Source of the DNA: Pochonia chlamydosporia 170
Taxonomy: Eukaryota > Ascomycota > Sordariomycetes > Hypocreales > Clavicipitaceae
Assembly (NCBI RefSeq): GCF_001653235.2
Contig: NW_019154043.1
Span: 1,116,001-1,180,000, forward strand
DNA length: 64,000 nucleotides
Reading direction: 5' to 3'
Positions within the stretch are counted from its first letter, which is position 1; each line of letters starts with the position of its first letter. The notes beneath the pieces are model-generated. The model made no database searches, had not been told where the DNA came from, and was given only the letters and a program-made list of their open reading frames with translations. Positions 10,343 through 22,545 of this stretch are shown in pieces. The position numbers and the translations under genes were made by a program.

Positions 10343-13300
10343 ATCTGCTCGTGTGATTCTTAGTTCCTTCGAAAGGTGGATGCGTGTGCTGCATGCCTTA
10401 TCTTTTAAGATGTTTGGAGGTACCTAACACCTTGGGTTGGTCTTATAATGTATTGTAATCCGAGGAAGGAAGACTGTGATAAATAAAGAGGAGATTGGTT
10501 GTCCTGTGGAGATATTAAAGAACGTACTGCCCTATAGAGATTTAGGATGGTGAGGCTAAAGCTTAGGATTAGGCGATAATCTGTTATTTAGGATGCACGA
10601 TGTGTACTGAGGGGTTGTAATCTTGCAAGAAGCTATATGTAGATAATCTATAGAACTTGTTATTTTGTCTGAAGAAAACTACTTGCTGTTTCTATGACTT
10701 CTATAGGGTGGAATAGTGTTAAATAGCTTGCTAGCAAGATTAACTAGATCCTAATAAATAGATTCTAATGCAAGACGTTGGCAGCTATAGCGGTAATATA
10801 GCAGTAGCGCTAGAATGGGTTGTCTAGAACATCTAAAGTGATGCTAAGGGGAATGTTTGCTAATTAAATTAACTTATGAAATAAGCATTAGGCTGGTGCT
10901 AATGTAGGTGTAGCTGAGGAAATTGTTAAATTACTTGGCTTGGGCTGAGAGCTTAACTTTACTTTCCCGCCTAAACGTTAAAGTCGCGACGGTCTTATAG
11001 CTGCTGGCCACGCTACTAGTTACCAGGTGTCTGTAGGTATTATAATTATCCTAGTATTCTAGTGTATTAAGGTTGCTTACTTAGGGTCTACAGCCAAGCA
11101 ATCGCTAGGACAAATGCCCTTTCTCTATAACTAGGATTAAGTTAAGGCAGCAATAATATTAATATAAGTTGTTTGCTCTAAGCTTTAAATTAGCTTTATA
11201 AGTAAGCAATAAATAAACTATTCCGGCATAAAAAGCCGTACTCCGGTTGACCTATATCTATAAAACTGCATAAATGCAAAGCAAGAAACATTAGTAAAGG
11301 GCCAGGCTAGGTTTGTCCAAATAGAACACATTTAATTGTTTGCTGCTTTAAGATTAACCATAGGCACAATAGGTTAATAAGATTCTAGCAATACTAGATA
11401 TTATACACCTTAGGTGCTATAATAAAGACTCTTAACTTGGTAAGGAAATCTCTATAACTATTAGAAATAATACAATCTGCTGTTAAACAGGCAGCTTATC
11501 ACCTCGCTTTTTTCTTGGTGAGACGTTATTTTTAACCTTATTAAATAAAACTAATTAGACTACCTTCGCAAAATGCAATAAGAGATTAGTAAGTAGGATT
11601 TAGAGGTTCACTTGAATTGCCTTTCAAGCAAGCGAGAAGGGAAAGCTGTAGTCCATAGAATAGACGCCGCAATAGGTAGCGAGAAGACTAAGAACGTCCT
11701 CTTTAAAGGGGTACTAAACTCTAAACAAATAGCAGTGCGGCCTATAGTCTAGTTAGCTTCTGTAAGGTAGCAGTTCTGTTATCTTTAGAATCTTGTGCGG
11801 CAATAGCTCTATCCTAAGCTTCTAATAATAATAGTATTGCATCTTTAACCTCCTTAACTGTCTAAACTGTAGTGGAACTGTGATAAATGTACGAATATAT
11901 TTTGTTAGCTGTAAGCTGTCTTATTGTGCTAAGGAGATTACTGCAATTTGTGGTAACGCTCTATAGGAAGGTTTGCGCGTTATTGTTCCTATAAGGAGGG
12001 CTTAGTTAAGTAACTTTATTGCTAGTTATAATAAATATTTTTTAATACTTTAATTGTAATCTCTTAACTGCTAATATTGCATAATTTTAAGCATACATAT
12101 TGGAGTATATATTTCACGAAGAGGATAGATGTAGGGAAGAGTTAAGGAGCCTAATTTTACCACGCGTTTAAGATTATAAAGAACTAAATCTAGCTTAAGA
12201 AGAAGTTGGAAGAAATAAGTCTAGTATAACCCTTAATGCAGCCACAGGTTAAGGCAGAGGGGTTTTTTGTCTTTCCTCCAGAATAACTTAACCCTAGTTT
12301 TGTGGGATTTTTAGATAAATCTTTGTTATCCTTGCGTCTTTTGGTATTTTTATTGAAGTTATTATTATAAAGATTTACAATTATTAGTCAATATAACGTT
12401 TATACCACGTCTATGGATTTAGCTACTGGTAGCGTGGACTTAACTAGCGGGGTGATACTTATGTTGTGACGGACAAAATAAAACGATAAGATACACGCTG
12501 TATATCTTGCATATGGTGGGTTAAAGGATCTGTAATTAAGAAACTGGCAGAACTAAGATAATTAGAGCGAAATATCATAGTGGCTAGTTTTAGTATTGTT
12601 AAGGTGCTTTAGATATAGCTATTATTATCGGCCTGTAAGATCCTAGCAAAGGCGCAGCTATTAGTAGTGTATTTACATTAAAATGAATTTAATGGATTAT
12701 ATATCTACGTTATTGCTAAATTTAGTCATATGGACTAATTATTTATTATTATGTGCTTGCCTTTATTTATTTACAGCGAAAGGTTATTATTAAACAAAAT
12801 TGCCTGTATATTGCGCTCTTACTCTACCTATATCCCCTAAATAATGCTTAAGCCTCTATTGTCTTACTATTTATTACTATTAATAGATGTGTAATGTAAC
12901 TAGTATATAGTTATATAAATATGTATAGGTAGCTGTTAGCTATAAATACAATATAAGTGCTTACTACTAGCTAGATATAAATAAGCTATCTTGGAGAAAG
13001 CTAGTTATTAGAGTTCTATATTTTGCAATTAAAGCCATTTGCCTCACATTTTAGTGCTTTAGCTGCCGACGTTCCTGTTAATAGCTTTGTAGCCTCTTCT
13101 TTAGCTTAAGCATGGCAATTGATTCCTCTATATGCGGCCTCTGCTGCTTTTCCCTATGGATGCCTAATTCTCTCTTTGTAAAGCCTATTAACCTATCCTT
13201 TGCTGGCGGCACTGCATAAAATAATGCTCTAACCTCCCGGCAGAGTTCTATAAGAGGTCTAATAGAGAGTTTACTAAGATGTTTGGCAAATAAGTAAGAC

Positions 13301-14997
13301 TTTTCTAGTTTAAATTGCTAGCAATATAGGTTATTCTTAGCTGGTATTAAGCGAATATTGATGGGATTAATAATAATATTTAACGCTTCTCCTATAGGTG
13401 CGTTAGTATTGCTATTAAAAATTAGGCAGCATTTACCTACTAATATGGTCTGTAAGTCTTTTTCTACACTCTATTCTCTACTGTGCCTAACTAGTATTGC
13501 TAGCCTTAACCATCTTGGTATGATATAAAGAGAGGTGGGAGAAAGCCTGGCAAAGCTACCTTGTGGGTCTACGCATATCTAGCTATTATAAGACATCTGC
13601 ACACTAATACTACATAATAACAAAAATATAATTAGTCCTTAATAAAGTAGAGCTAGAATTTTAAGCATGATTACCATATTACTCTCGCGTTATATGCTGC
13701 TACCTATGGTAATGTACTTTTACCTACCTCTTTCCTATTTTCACAAGAGTAGCACTATTACTTCTAATAGCAATATTAGGTCCTTCTAGCAGGCTTCTGT
13801 ATAACTCTAGTTAAGTTTGCGCTTGCCTTTCTTATTATTGCCTTAACTTGCTCTTATTTTATGTATTTCTTATCTACCTAGCGATTCTTGTTATCTAGAC
13901 AGCTATCCTAATGCACTAAAAACTAATAACCCTAAGCTCTAGGTCCCCTAATATCTAGGATATCTATACCTTTATTAATACCTTAGTACTTAGCCTGGAA
14001 TTTCGCTAGAGCTTCTTTATCTGGAATGTTGCTTTTTAGTTCCTAGCTAGTTGTGCTATCCTCCTATTAAAGAAAGACCTTACCCTAGATAGCTAGATAG
14101 CGCCTAACTTTATAGACATCTATTTTCTATTGTTTCCTGCACGGCTGCTTAGTGCGAAAGGTTTTATTATTATTGCTGGGTTGCAGTCTCTTTTGACGGT
14201 AGAGCTTTAAGAGTATTTATTTAGACGGTTAGTCTTGCGCCTTTAGGGTTATAGTTAACGTTAACTGGTTAGTTAACTAATTGCTTTCTATACTACTAGA
14301 CGTTAATAATAACTTTAATTATAGTAGTACTAAATGCTTAGGATTTTAGTGTGTGTAACCTTGGTGCTATATGTGGCTTAAATTATCCCTAGTTTCTAGA
14401 AATAAATCTATCTAATTAGTGTGGTTACTAGTATTACTTTCCTTGCAATCCGATAAATAGGCCTTTGGGGTTAAGACTCTTTTCTTAGCCCTCTGTTTAG
14501 TAGGCAGTAGCTGTAACTGTGAGGTAGCTAGGCAAACCGAATAGTCTAAGATTTCCTTGTTATTACCTAAGGTGTAATATCCTAGCTAGTAGCAGCTACT
14601 TATTAACTGTACTGTTAGTGGTGATTTATTCTTGTCCTTCCTAGTTAAGTTAACTATATTACAGGTGCTTAGCAGCTTGCTTAAAGACTTAGGCCTTTAT
14701 TAGTAGCATCTAGTGGGAACTTCACGTACTTAGATATTAGTTTGTCTAAGAATTTAATATTAGAACTGTTGCCACTAAAGGATACTACTGTATTGCTCCT
14801 TAATGTCTCTAAAAATAGTCTGTTAACGCTAGTATTGCTATAAGTATTGCTTGCAGCTAGCAGCTAAGGGTCTAGCACTATGTATAATGTATTAAAACTG
14901 TCTTCTAGAGGTTAAAGATAGAGGTTTAACCTAGGCAACAGAAATAATATAGACTTAACTGGAGCTTTAACGGACTTAAAGTTATTAGCGTAATCTC
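10343..14997. mobile_element. AT-rich, ORF-free block, probably a RIP-destroyed transposon
   Basis: For more than 4.6 kb no frame of 60 codons exists on either strand, TA steps and TAA/TAG are extremely frequent, and the right edge at about 14,997 switches abruptly to GC-rich sequence. This is the appearance of a repeat destroyed by repeat-induced point mutation. Short protein-like stretches can still be read through stops on the minus strand between about 12.95 and 13.9 kb (for example ELCREVRALFYAVPP and KDRLIGFTKRELGIH), so a coding region probably ran right to left there. I cannot name the family. I found no terminal repeats by eye, and no similarity to the 51-54.8 kb element. Confidence 0.6.
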
Positions 14998-16239
14998 GAA
15001 CACGCTGCTGCCGCCTCCGGAAATGGCGGCACCCTCAAACGGGGAAAGTGCACTCGCCGCCATTGGCGCCCGGCCTCTGATGCCCCACCTTTCCATGCGA
15101 CAGTATATATAAGCTCGACGTCCCGCCGCCTCGCCGATTTGTACTCTTGACTTCTCATCCCTCCCACAATCTCCTGCTTCTCCTCTCCATGGCCCGCTTG
15201 GTATCTTTGTGGCTCGCCATGTCCGTGTTGTTACGCTTGGTCTGAGTCAGTCCTTTCATTTTGCATCCCTGTCATGATGCATTCCCTTGCTGCGGCCAAA
15301 TGGCGCACCACGTTTGCTCTCCCATTCTCTCCAGCTCGTCCTGCAGCCAAAATATCGGATGTTCTCCGGCCAAATAATTGACTTCTCTTCGACGTTCTCG
15401 AATGATGGAGTGATATACTCTGTAAAACAAGAAATCACCAGTTAGGTACGGCGGAAAATCGTCCAATTCATTTACCACAACGTTCTTGGTCGTACTGACC
15501 CTGAGACAGCAGCCGCCTTGATTTGGGACACAGACGCTTGGGCTCGGCCGGCTGCCCACAGCTCCTCCAATAGTAAAATTGCCTCGTACATACCCCTTTT
15601 CATGTATCTACCAACACCTCGACGAGCTGAACCGAGCTGCAAAGTACCCATGTGGCATGACACGTCATCTGGAATGCTGCAAGGCTGGAACTTCTGACAA
15701 TGGAGACTCCTTTCGTCAAGCGAACGAGCTGAGCCGAGCTGTGGCATTCTGAGGGCGCGACACGTCATCAAATGCCTTGAAAGAGGGAACTTTTGAAATT
15801 GGAACCCCCTTGCATCCGTGGTCTAGTCCAATATCCGGCCCAGTACATATGTGCCTCGTCACGCCGTCACGCCGACTCCGCGGGGCGTTGATGAAGAGTC
15901 AGGCTGACCTGGTGGACCCAGCCAAGGCGTTTTTTGCGGCGATATTACCTGGACGAGACAGAAGTCCGGAATTGCTTCTCAGAAAGTGCAGCTTGGTGGT
16001 TTATTGATTGGAGGGCGGCAAGGCAAGAGCTAGTAAGACTTGCCTTGTGGATGTTAATCGCAGTGTAAACCGGACATGGGGACCGGCGAGCGACACGCAG
16101 TCCTACGAAGACGGTGATATAAAACTCTTGGGTCATTTTTCAGGTATATAAAACTCTATACACCGTCATATGTTCATTCGGACAAATATCTTTATTTCGC
16201 AAGTTTTGCATTGGGAATTCACATGTATGTGCTGTCATC
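14998..16239. other. GC-richer spacer with a TATA-like promoter and mini-ORF
   Basis: It starts with GC-rich sequence containing a 9-bp inverted repeat (AATGGCGGC / GCCGCCATT), then TATATATAA at 15104-15112 and a CT-rich leader. An 18-codon frame follows at 15189-15245 with a hydrophobic, signal-peptide-like start. This looks like a promoter and leader whose downstream gene is gone, or the unmutated end of the neighbouring repeat. Longer minus-strand frames further on have no recognisable content. Confidence 0.35.
15621..15820 (+). repeat. Two diverged ~100-bp tandem repeats
   Basis: The segments starting at 15621 and 15722 share GACGAGCTGAACCGAGCTG / GAACGAGCTGAGCCGAGCTG, then ACACGTCATC, then a GGAACTT-TGA-AATGGA-type stretch in the same order. 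The period is about 100 bp and the copies are visibly diverged. The repeated ACACGTCATC could be a protein-binding motif upstream of the gene at 16240. Confidence 0.55.
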
Positions 16240-18062
16240 ATGGCAACTCCTGTTTCATTTCATAACCAGCGCTTTTGGACTCCGTCAACGCACGTCCACA
16301 TGAACTATTCTGGCAGCAAACGGCTGTCCGCCGCCCAACAGCAGAGTTCTCCATCACCAGATAGAGCTGAGAAGCCGTCACGTAAACCATCGTCACGGTC
16401 AAGCTGTCATGTGGTCGACGATCAGACGGCGAAAACGGTTGAGATTATATCAATACCATCCGATGAGGAATCTGATGTAAAGTGTGACAGCCATGATAAT
16501 GAGCCGCAGGAAAGACTCACGCATGTGTCGCACCAGCCAACCCCTGCGAGCACCCTTCGTCAAGGTAGTATGATGCCTGAATGCACGAAAAGCCCCAGAA
16601 TATTAGCTTGGGATGAATGCACTGGAGCTATTGACTATCACGAAGCATCGGCGGATGCAGTTTTCCTAGAAAGGACCACGGACACTGCTCATGCTTCGCC
16701 TTCTCCTCGGGCTAGATTCGTGGTGCGAGATGAGGATGCGGACTGCGAGCAGACAGCTTCTTCCGTGCGGCAATCTTCTGCGGGCCTTGATTACACCCCG
16801 AGGCAAATCGAGAAGGCATCAACCAACGCATCTCTTTCAAACACTGCCGACAAACCTGAGCACGCACATCCGGACGACACTCTTCCGTCGGTCGAGGCCT
16901 TGGCGGCATCTGCCAAGGAAGAGCTTGGAGACACGCATCGTGTTGGTATGTAGTTGTGGCATTTCAAATGCTAAAATCAACACTAATCAGACTTCTAGGC
17001 GAGCGCAATAGACAGTCTAACCGCGGTGACGGCCACGAAGGCCTCGGTGCACCAGCTTCCCCCTCAGTGACCGTATACCAAGAAGCTTCTCGGAGCCCAA
17101 GCCCGGTTTCCGCGCAGTCTACAACTTCCTCTGCGGCTAGTCCCTTTCATTCGCCACAAACGCCTGGATCAACCCGTGCCTCAACGCCGGCAGTGTCGCG
17201 ACAGGTTAACATGTCATTGAAGAACCTGTCATGTGATCTGGAGCCAATGCAGATAACCTCCTCTCGAGTAGCAACTGAGGATATTGTGAACACGCTTAAA
17301 GATCCACCTCCGGTGCAGCCTCAACTTCCGGATAGCTCCAATGTCAAATCAAACATATATGTACAGATTAATGACAAGAATATGGAAACGCGGTCGAGCA
17401 AGTCCCCTTCTTACCGGCGAATCCGACCTACGACAATGAACGAAAAATCGCAGTGGCGCGACAGGGACGATCCACATAGGCAAGACGGTGTCCGTAGACA
17501 GAGCGACACAGAATACTGCCCTTCATCCACAGACGATGACGACCGTCAGGATAGTGACGACGACGAATTAATTCAACAGGATTCACGCAAGCGCCGTAGA
17601 TTCGGTAGTCCCTCTATTGGATCCAGAATGCCTAGTAAACGGCACTATCCTGACACCTCGACAAGGGAACGTCGGCCACGGGACATGCTCCTCTCTGCTA
17701 TATCGCACCCCTCAACCGACTCTATCGACGGAGCGGAGTTTGAAGAATGGGCCTTAAAAAATGTCCAGCTAAAGCGTACCATTGTTAACGACAAAGCTAC
17801 GTTCCAGTTACAGTTCGACTGGGACTTGTGCATGAAACACGGCTACGCAATGCACCCACGGTCCAAGAGAAGTCAGAAGCAAGGAGGACACAGCACGAGA
17901 GCAAGGTTTACACCGGAGGAGGATTGCCTGCTCAAAAAGTTGAAAGAGGAACTCGGACTTTCGTGGGCAGACATTCATGCACGGTTTAGCGACAAATTTG
18001 CATGGCGCTCAAAAGAGGCTCTTCAAGTTCGATACTGTACAAAGTTGAAGTTTCGTAGGTGA
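16240..18062 (+). CDS. Myb/SANT-like nuclear protein
   Basis: Two exons, 16240-16945 and 16999-18062 (donor GTATGT, acceptor CTAG), give 589 aa in frame. Most of the protein is polar and disordered, with basic patches (KRRRFG). Near residues 67-79 VEIISIP is followed by acidic SDEESD, the pattern of a SUMO-interacting motif. HPDDTLPSVEALAAS at about 210-224 recurs in the 57-58 kb gene. An acidic run (DDDDRQDSDDDE) precedes the conserved C-terminal part: a FEEWALKNVQLKRTIV / ATFQLQFDW segment, then a SANT/Myb-like domain beginning RFTPEEDCLLKKLKEELGLSW and ending LQVRYCTKLK. I know this C-terminal arrangement from multicopy Eurotiales proteins found in accessory regions. A role in DNA binding or chromatin regulation is inferred. 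The gene is intact, unlike most of its neighbours. Confidence 0.75.
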
Positions 18063-18244
18063 TCTCTGTCTGGAGTCAAATTTTATTTCTAGCACCTATG
18101 AATAATCGTTTGCCTCATTTGCTGAGATTAGGGGGCCAAATCACTTTGAATAGGAAGGCGGGTTGGCCCAGCTTGAACACAGTCGGCCACCTCATGCGGT
18201 CAGCTATCTTTGAGTTCATGCACATTTGACATCTTGAAATAAAG

Positions 18245-18345
18245 AGAGTGAAATAATCCTAGCTCGTCAGGCTAGGATTATTGCAGCTTGACCCTAAACT
18301 TAGTATCCGAGCCGCTGCAAAGGTTTGCGCAGTTTGGGGGGCGTG
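18245..18345 (+). pseudogene. Short relic of a pogo/Fot1 transposase N-terminus
   Basis: The frame at 18289 onward reads DPKLSIRAAAKV, the start of the psq-type helix-turn-helix also seen intact at 31.2 kb (TPKLSIRAAAKI). It is preceded by a perfect 12-bp inverted repeat with a 7-nt loop (AATAATCCTAGC at 18252-18263, GCTAGGATTATT at 18271-18282). Nothing of the catalytic domain follows. Confidence 0.5.
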
Positions 18346-18897
18346 CATCGCCTTGCTTAATAATGGGACATATTGTAGCGCGAAGATTGTATACTATATA
18401 ATAAAACAGCCCAGTATAAAACCGGAATCACGACGGACCCAGTTTCCTTTCTCAAAAGAGTTCCTGAGTTGTGGCTGCTTTAACCTGAGTAGCCCCTGAG
18501 CCACCTGAGCCAGCCTGAGCATCTCCTGGAGTTTCCCTGAGCTTATTGCTATTGATGATATCATTGTACTCCCTTTGGACTGAAAAGAGATTACGTGGAC
18601 TCTACGCGGCCCTCATGCACACGGCTCTTGTGGCCCGCCTCTCGTGAGATAAGGATCAGTAAAATAACCAATTGTTTACTTGGAAGTCATTCTATTACAT
18701 GAGATTATTGATGATCCTCGGTATCTCCGATAGCTGCCTAGAATAATCTCAAGACGTAACTCGGAATGGGAGTCATGCGAGCCTTCTGATCATTTTGATG
18801 GAAACTCGTGGAATCATGAGACTCCAAGTTTTCTCCTTACCTGAAGCTCTTAGTGCCGTCTCTGATTCATGTGACATCCATTCTACAGTATTATGAC

Positions 18898-19100
18898 CAT
18901 CAGCCTAGCTCTGTAAAAGAAAATCCATTAGACGCTTTTAATACCCTACTCTTTGCGTCTGAATTAGAATACCCTATCGTGAGCAGGACTCTTGGGAGGT
19001 TCGCTTCGGGCTGGCCACACAGCCAGATAGTAGACTACGATCAATTTGGTCATGCACACATAAATTAATCACTGTATGGAGCATTCAACGGCAGTTCACT
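18898..19100 (+). repeat. Dispersed repeat, copy 1 (copy 2 at 60.67 kb)
   Basis: It shares with 60,668-60,845 the ordered blocks CCTAGCTCT, TTGCGTCTGA, CCTATCGTGAGCAGGACTC, GCTTCGGG, CCAGATAGTAGACTAC and ATCAATTT. Both are in the same orientation, diverged and without coding content. The family is unknown, possibly an LTR or miniature element. Confidence 0.65.
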
Positions 19101-20142
19101 TTCTCATAAAGACCCTAATAATCACATACGTCTCATACACCGAGGGATGTGGTGCATGGGCGGGCAGATTTTGAAGGAAACCGTGATGCCGAGAAAATGC
19201 GACAATGCTAAATGTCGCTACAAACTATTTTCAATTCTCGCTTACGTCGTCTCGGTATTTTATTTTGTGGTGCTCGTCATAGAGTCGGGTGATATTATAT
19301 TGTTTGACACCCACACCAACGATGTTCCTTCGTAGTGCAAAAGTGATAACTACGGCAAACCGAATACTTACAAATGAAACGTCCCCATAATTGTCTGTGG
19401 GTGCGAATTCAGGTGGCACCCAAGTGGTGGAGTGTGTGGCCACAAATGACTTTTCAAGTGTTAGGTTGATTGACTGACGGATATGAAGTGGTTTTTGTCC
19501 AGCGACGAGCTGGAACTGGCTCCAAAATCGACCTTATGCCCCCTGGATGTGACGGGGGAGATTTTGCACAGAAAAACGGTTTGGATCGACTATGGCTCAA
19601 TTTGGCAAACAACGATGGTAAATGAGCGCCATAAAAGGCCTTTCTGGTCACAGGTTAATTGGCTGGTGGCCATAGATTACTCCGGCGGAGAGCCGAAAAT
19701 AGCGTACACTAAGGATACAGTAAGACCCGACCATTAGTTCAACCCCGCGAGACGCTGGCTGTCAGGCTGTTGGTGAAGTCCGAGGGACCCCTCTTCTCCG
19801 CAAGATATTCCAAGTATTATCAGTCATCAACAGAAGCTGACCAGGTTCTACTTTGTTGGTACGCAGCTGTACTTAAATCGGCGGGAAACAGCCGGACGCA
19901 GCCGGGATTTAGCCCGTCATTTTAAGCACTAAATGGCTTTTCACGTGGATGAGGAGTATCAAGGACGTTTCGAAAAGTACTTACATGGGCCTGCAAAGCT
20001 CTGCCCCGCACCGAACAAGAGTTGTCCAAAAGTTGCCACTACAGGCTTTGTGGACAACAGTTCCAACTCTTCGCCGCAGCAACAAACGGCTCCACTCAAA
20101 GCTTCTCCGAACGCGCTTTGTGTCCCCAGCTCTTGTCCCAAA

Positions 20143-20596
20143 TGATAACCCTAACATCCGCCGCGCAAATGGTCTAGTACACGTCAACGATAAAACGCAG
20201 CGCGGCACGAAACTCTACTTTAGTGAGACATGACGCAGACCCCGGACCTGTAGGCAAAACGCCCGGCGAATAGCACGAGAAATATATTAAAATGGGACGT
20301 AAATCGAGGAAACGGCGTCGATGTTCCATCGAGGAGGGTCGCGTTGGCTGCCCATTCACCGTGATTACGCTCACCGACCAGAGCTCCGAACGAACATCCG
20401 AGAAGAGGAAACAACATCATGGTGACAAGGTTGACAGGCAATTCACCCAGCTCTCACCCTTCAAGCCGCAAGGAAAATTCATATCGAACCAAAGCATGGA
20501 CATGTCGTACACAATAGAGCCGTTGAAACGCTGGCAGGATATGACGCGATATCACACCTTTATTCGTAAGCTGCAGTAGTTCCCATTGTGCAATAA
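20143..20596 (+). repeat. Source segment of the 5' BAH-gene duplication
   Basis: This covers the promoter, exon 1 and the first part of intron 1 of the BAH-PHD gene. It is matched in the same orientation at 43,051-43,498. Similarity starts at GATAACCCTAACATCC and ends just after GTAGTTCC-ATTGTGC. Confidence 0.75.
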
Positions 20597-21626
20597 CGTA
20601 TGAGGGAAATCCACACAAAGCTAACTCGTGGGAATGGTGTCTATTCCTACAGTTAACGGGCATACATACCGAACGGACGATTTTGTATACGTTGGCAACG
20701 ATAACTCGATCAAGGCCCAGAAGGCAGCATGTAGAGACAAGGACCGAGCAACATCGCCACAGTTGACACAGCATTGGGTCGCTAAAGTTCTGGAGATCAG
20801 GGCGGCGGACGAAAACCATGTGTATGCCCGTGTCTACTGGATGTATTCCCCGGACGAGTTGCCCCCTAACACTCGGCATGGCGAGGAGACGATTGAAGGT
20901 CGGCAGCCATATCATGGCAAGAACGAGGTAATAGCTTCGAATCACAGTATGAATATACAAGAGTATCTCCTTGTGACTATAGAAGCTAACAAATTTCAGT
21001 GGATATTATCAACGTCGTCAGCGTTGTTACAGAGGCCCTAGTGCATCAATGGATTGAATCAAACGACGATGAAACTCATGATACCTTATATTGGCGGCAA
21101 GCATTCAATGTTGCGACACTGGAGCTTTCCGTATGTCCGCCTCACCTAGTCTCCTTGCCCCTACATAGAAGTCTCACGCCTCACATAGTCAGCAGAGCTG
21201 ATCTGCAATTGTCGCACCCCAGCACATCCAGAAGAACTTTTAGTCGGCTGCACAAGTCAAGACTGCGGGCAGTGGTTACATGAGAAATGCTTGCGGGATG
21301 CTGTATTAAAGAGAGTATACGACCGCTTAGGGGGCGGAAAACAAAACAGTCCAGAGAATGTCTCAGATATAACACTGACGGTATCTCAGACAACGCCTCC
21401 AAGCTCTCTAGTTGAGGGTGGGAAGGATCCGTCAAACCTGTCCTCGTTAAAAATGAGCAAAATTACCAGTAACGAAATATATGACGGTTTATTCACGGCA
21501 GCACTCAATACGAAAGACGGGCCAATGCATTGGGAAATCACTGATCATAGGCAAGACCGTGCTGAAAATAGTGGCACTTGGATGGAACGTGTAGACTGCC
21601 TTACTTGTGGCACAACTCTTGACTAA
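20292..21626 (+). CDS. BAH and PHD-finger chromatin protein
   Basis: Four exons fit in one frame: 20292-20565, 20653-20946, 21000-21130 and 21198-21626 (375 aa). Donors are GTAAGC, GTATGA and GTATGT. The first two acceptors (CTACAG, TTTCAG) are good; the last (CAGAG) is the least certain. The N-terminus is basic (RKSRKRRR). A BAH domain spans about residues 95-225 (DDFVYVGND, ARVYWMYSPDELP, GRQPYHGKNEVIASNHMDII, ALYWRQAF-like TLYWRQAF). A PHD-type zinc module follows at about 234-290 (ICNCRTP, VGCTSQDCGQWLHEKC) and a closing CLTC near the C-terminus. BAH-PHD proteins read nucleosomes and histone tails, often in heterochromatin or silencing. The gene appears intact. Its 5' portion exists as a broken duplicate at 43.2 kb. 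Confidence 0.75.
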
Positions 21627-22338
21627 GCTACTGCTCGATGAGCCATAATGAGATATTGCAGGCACAACGCCATCAATTAACTCGTATTAGAACGACAGCA
21701 GGAGGGTATGATGAGGGAAATTGAAAACAAACCATGTGCCATTTTATAAGGGGCCAAGAGACTCAATTAATGCGTATATTTCGTCGAATTACATCGCGCC
21801 CCGATGACCCCTTGCACAAATTTCACCTTTCCATAGTAACTTGTGATGTGGAATTCTGCGTTGTTCGGGACCTCAGACCTCCTGTAGTGACAGTTCAAAT
21901 CTTCCCGCCGTGAGAATGTTCCCCGCCTAACAGAACGACATCCGGTCGCAAATAACCTGCTGATATAGATCGCTTTCCGAGTCTGATTCGCCTCTCGCGC
22001 CTTCCAGTGCAGAGAATGCATGCTGGGGTGATGCCGGCCAGTATCGCGGACTCGTGAGGCCGCCAGTCGACGACCTTCTGGCAGATCCAAAGTCAGTACC
22101 GTTATACTGACGACTCCGAGCAACACAACTCTCCTGCACTGTCCATTTTGATCGGAAGTCTCTCTGTATCTAATTCCACCTGCACCCAACCCGATTCAGC
22201 GACGCAGTCCGAGCTAGTCGTTTTCGATGTCTTTACGGAATTTCGGTAGGTAGTGCCGGAAAACTTGATTGAGGGAGCAATTATTATGTCCAGGGGGCTG
22301 TCAGCGTTGGTAACAACTAGTCTGGGGGACTTTGTATG
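21627..22338. other. Left flank of the Mutator-like element
   Basis: Minus-strand frames here (22102-22338, continuing in another frame to about 21930) look weakly protein-like (LDIIIAPSIKF, WVQVELDTERLPIKMDSAG) but match nothing I know. They may be the other half of the frame cut by the transposon at 25.65 kb. Confidence 0.3.
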
Positions 22339-22402
22339 GGGCAATGACTATGCGGGCCGAACCACTTTGCTACGGGGGCCGTCGTACGGGGGCCGTGTGG
22401 CT
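22339..22402 (+). repeat. MULE left terminal inverted repeat
   Basis: 64 bp starting GGGCAATGACTATGCGGG and ending GGCCGTGTGGCT; it matches the complement of 25585-25648 at 63 of 64 positions. Confidence 0.9.
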
Positions 22403-22545
22403 GGTATTCCTAATTTGGCAGTCGACGCATTCCATTCCAGCAGGTGGCAAGCAGTACCGCATTGCTGCCGGAATATTCCAATGTAATTAGACCAAAATAC
22501 CACAAACCCTTTCATTTTATCAAACAATATATCGTGCATGTTACA

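Larger units (their letters stand above)
18063..20291. other. Gene-poor interval with transposon relics
   Basis: It contains the pogo relic near 18.25 kb, CCTGAG-rich degenerate repeats at about 18,485-18,543, and a dispersed repeat at 18,898-19,100. Several short frames (for example 19147-19335, 19483-19737) lack any recognisable motif. The final 150 bp form the promoter of the BAH gene and are duplicated at 43.05 kb. Confidence 0.4.

Noticed and set aside
21767..22189. Minus-strand 140-codon frame
   Set aside because: It competes with two other frames over the same bases, and none has a known motif; kept only as MULE flank.
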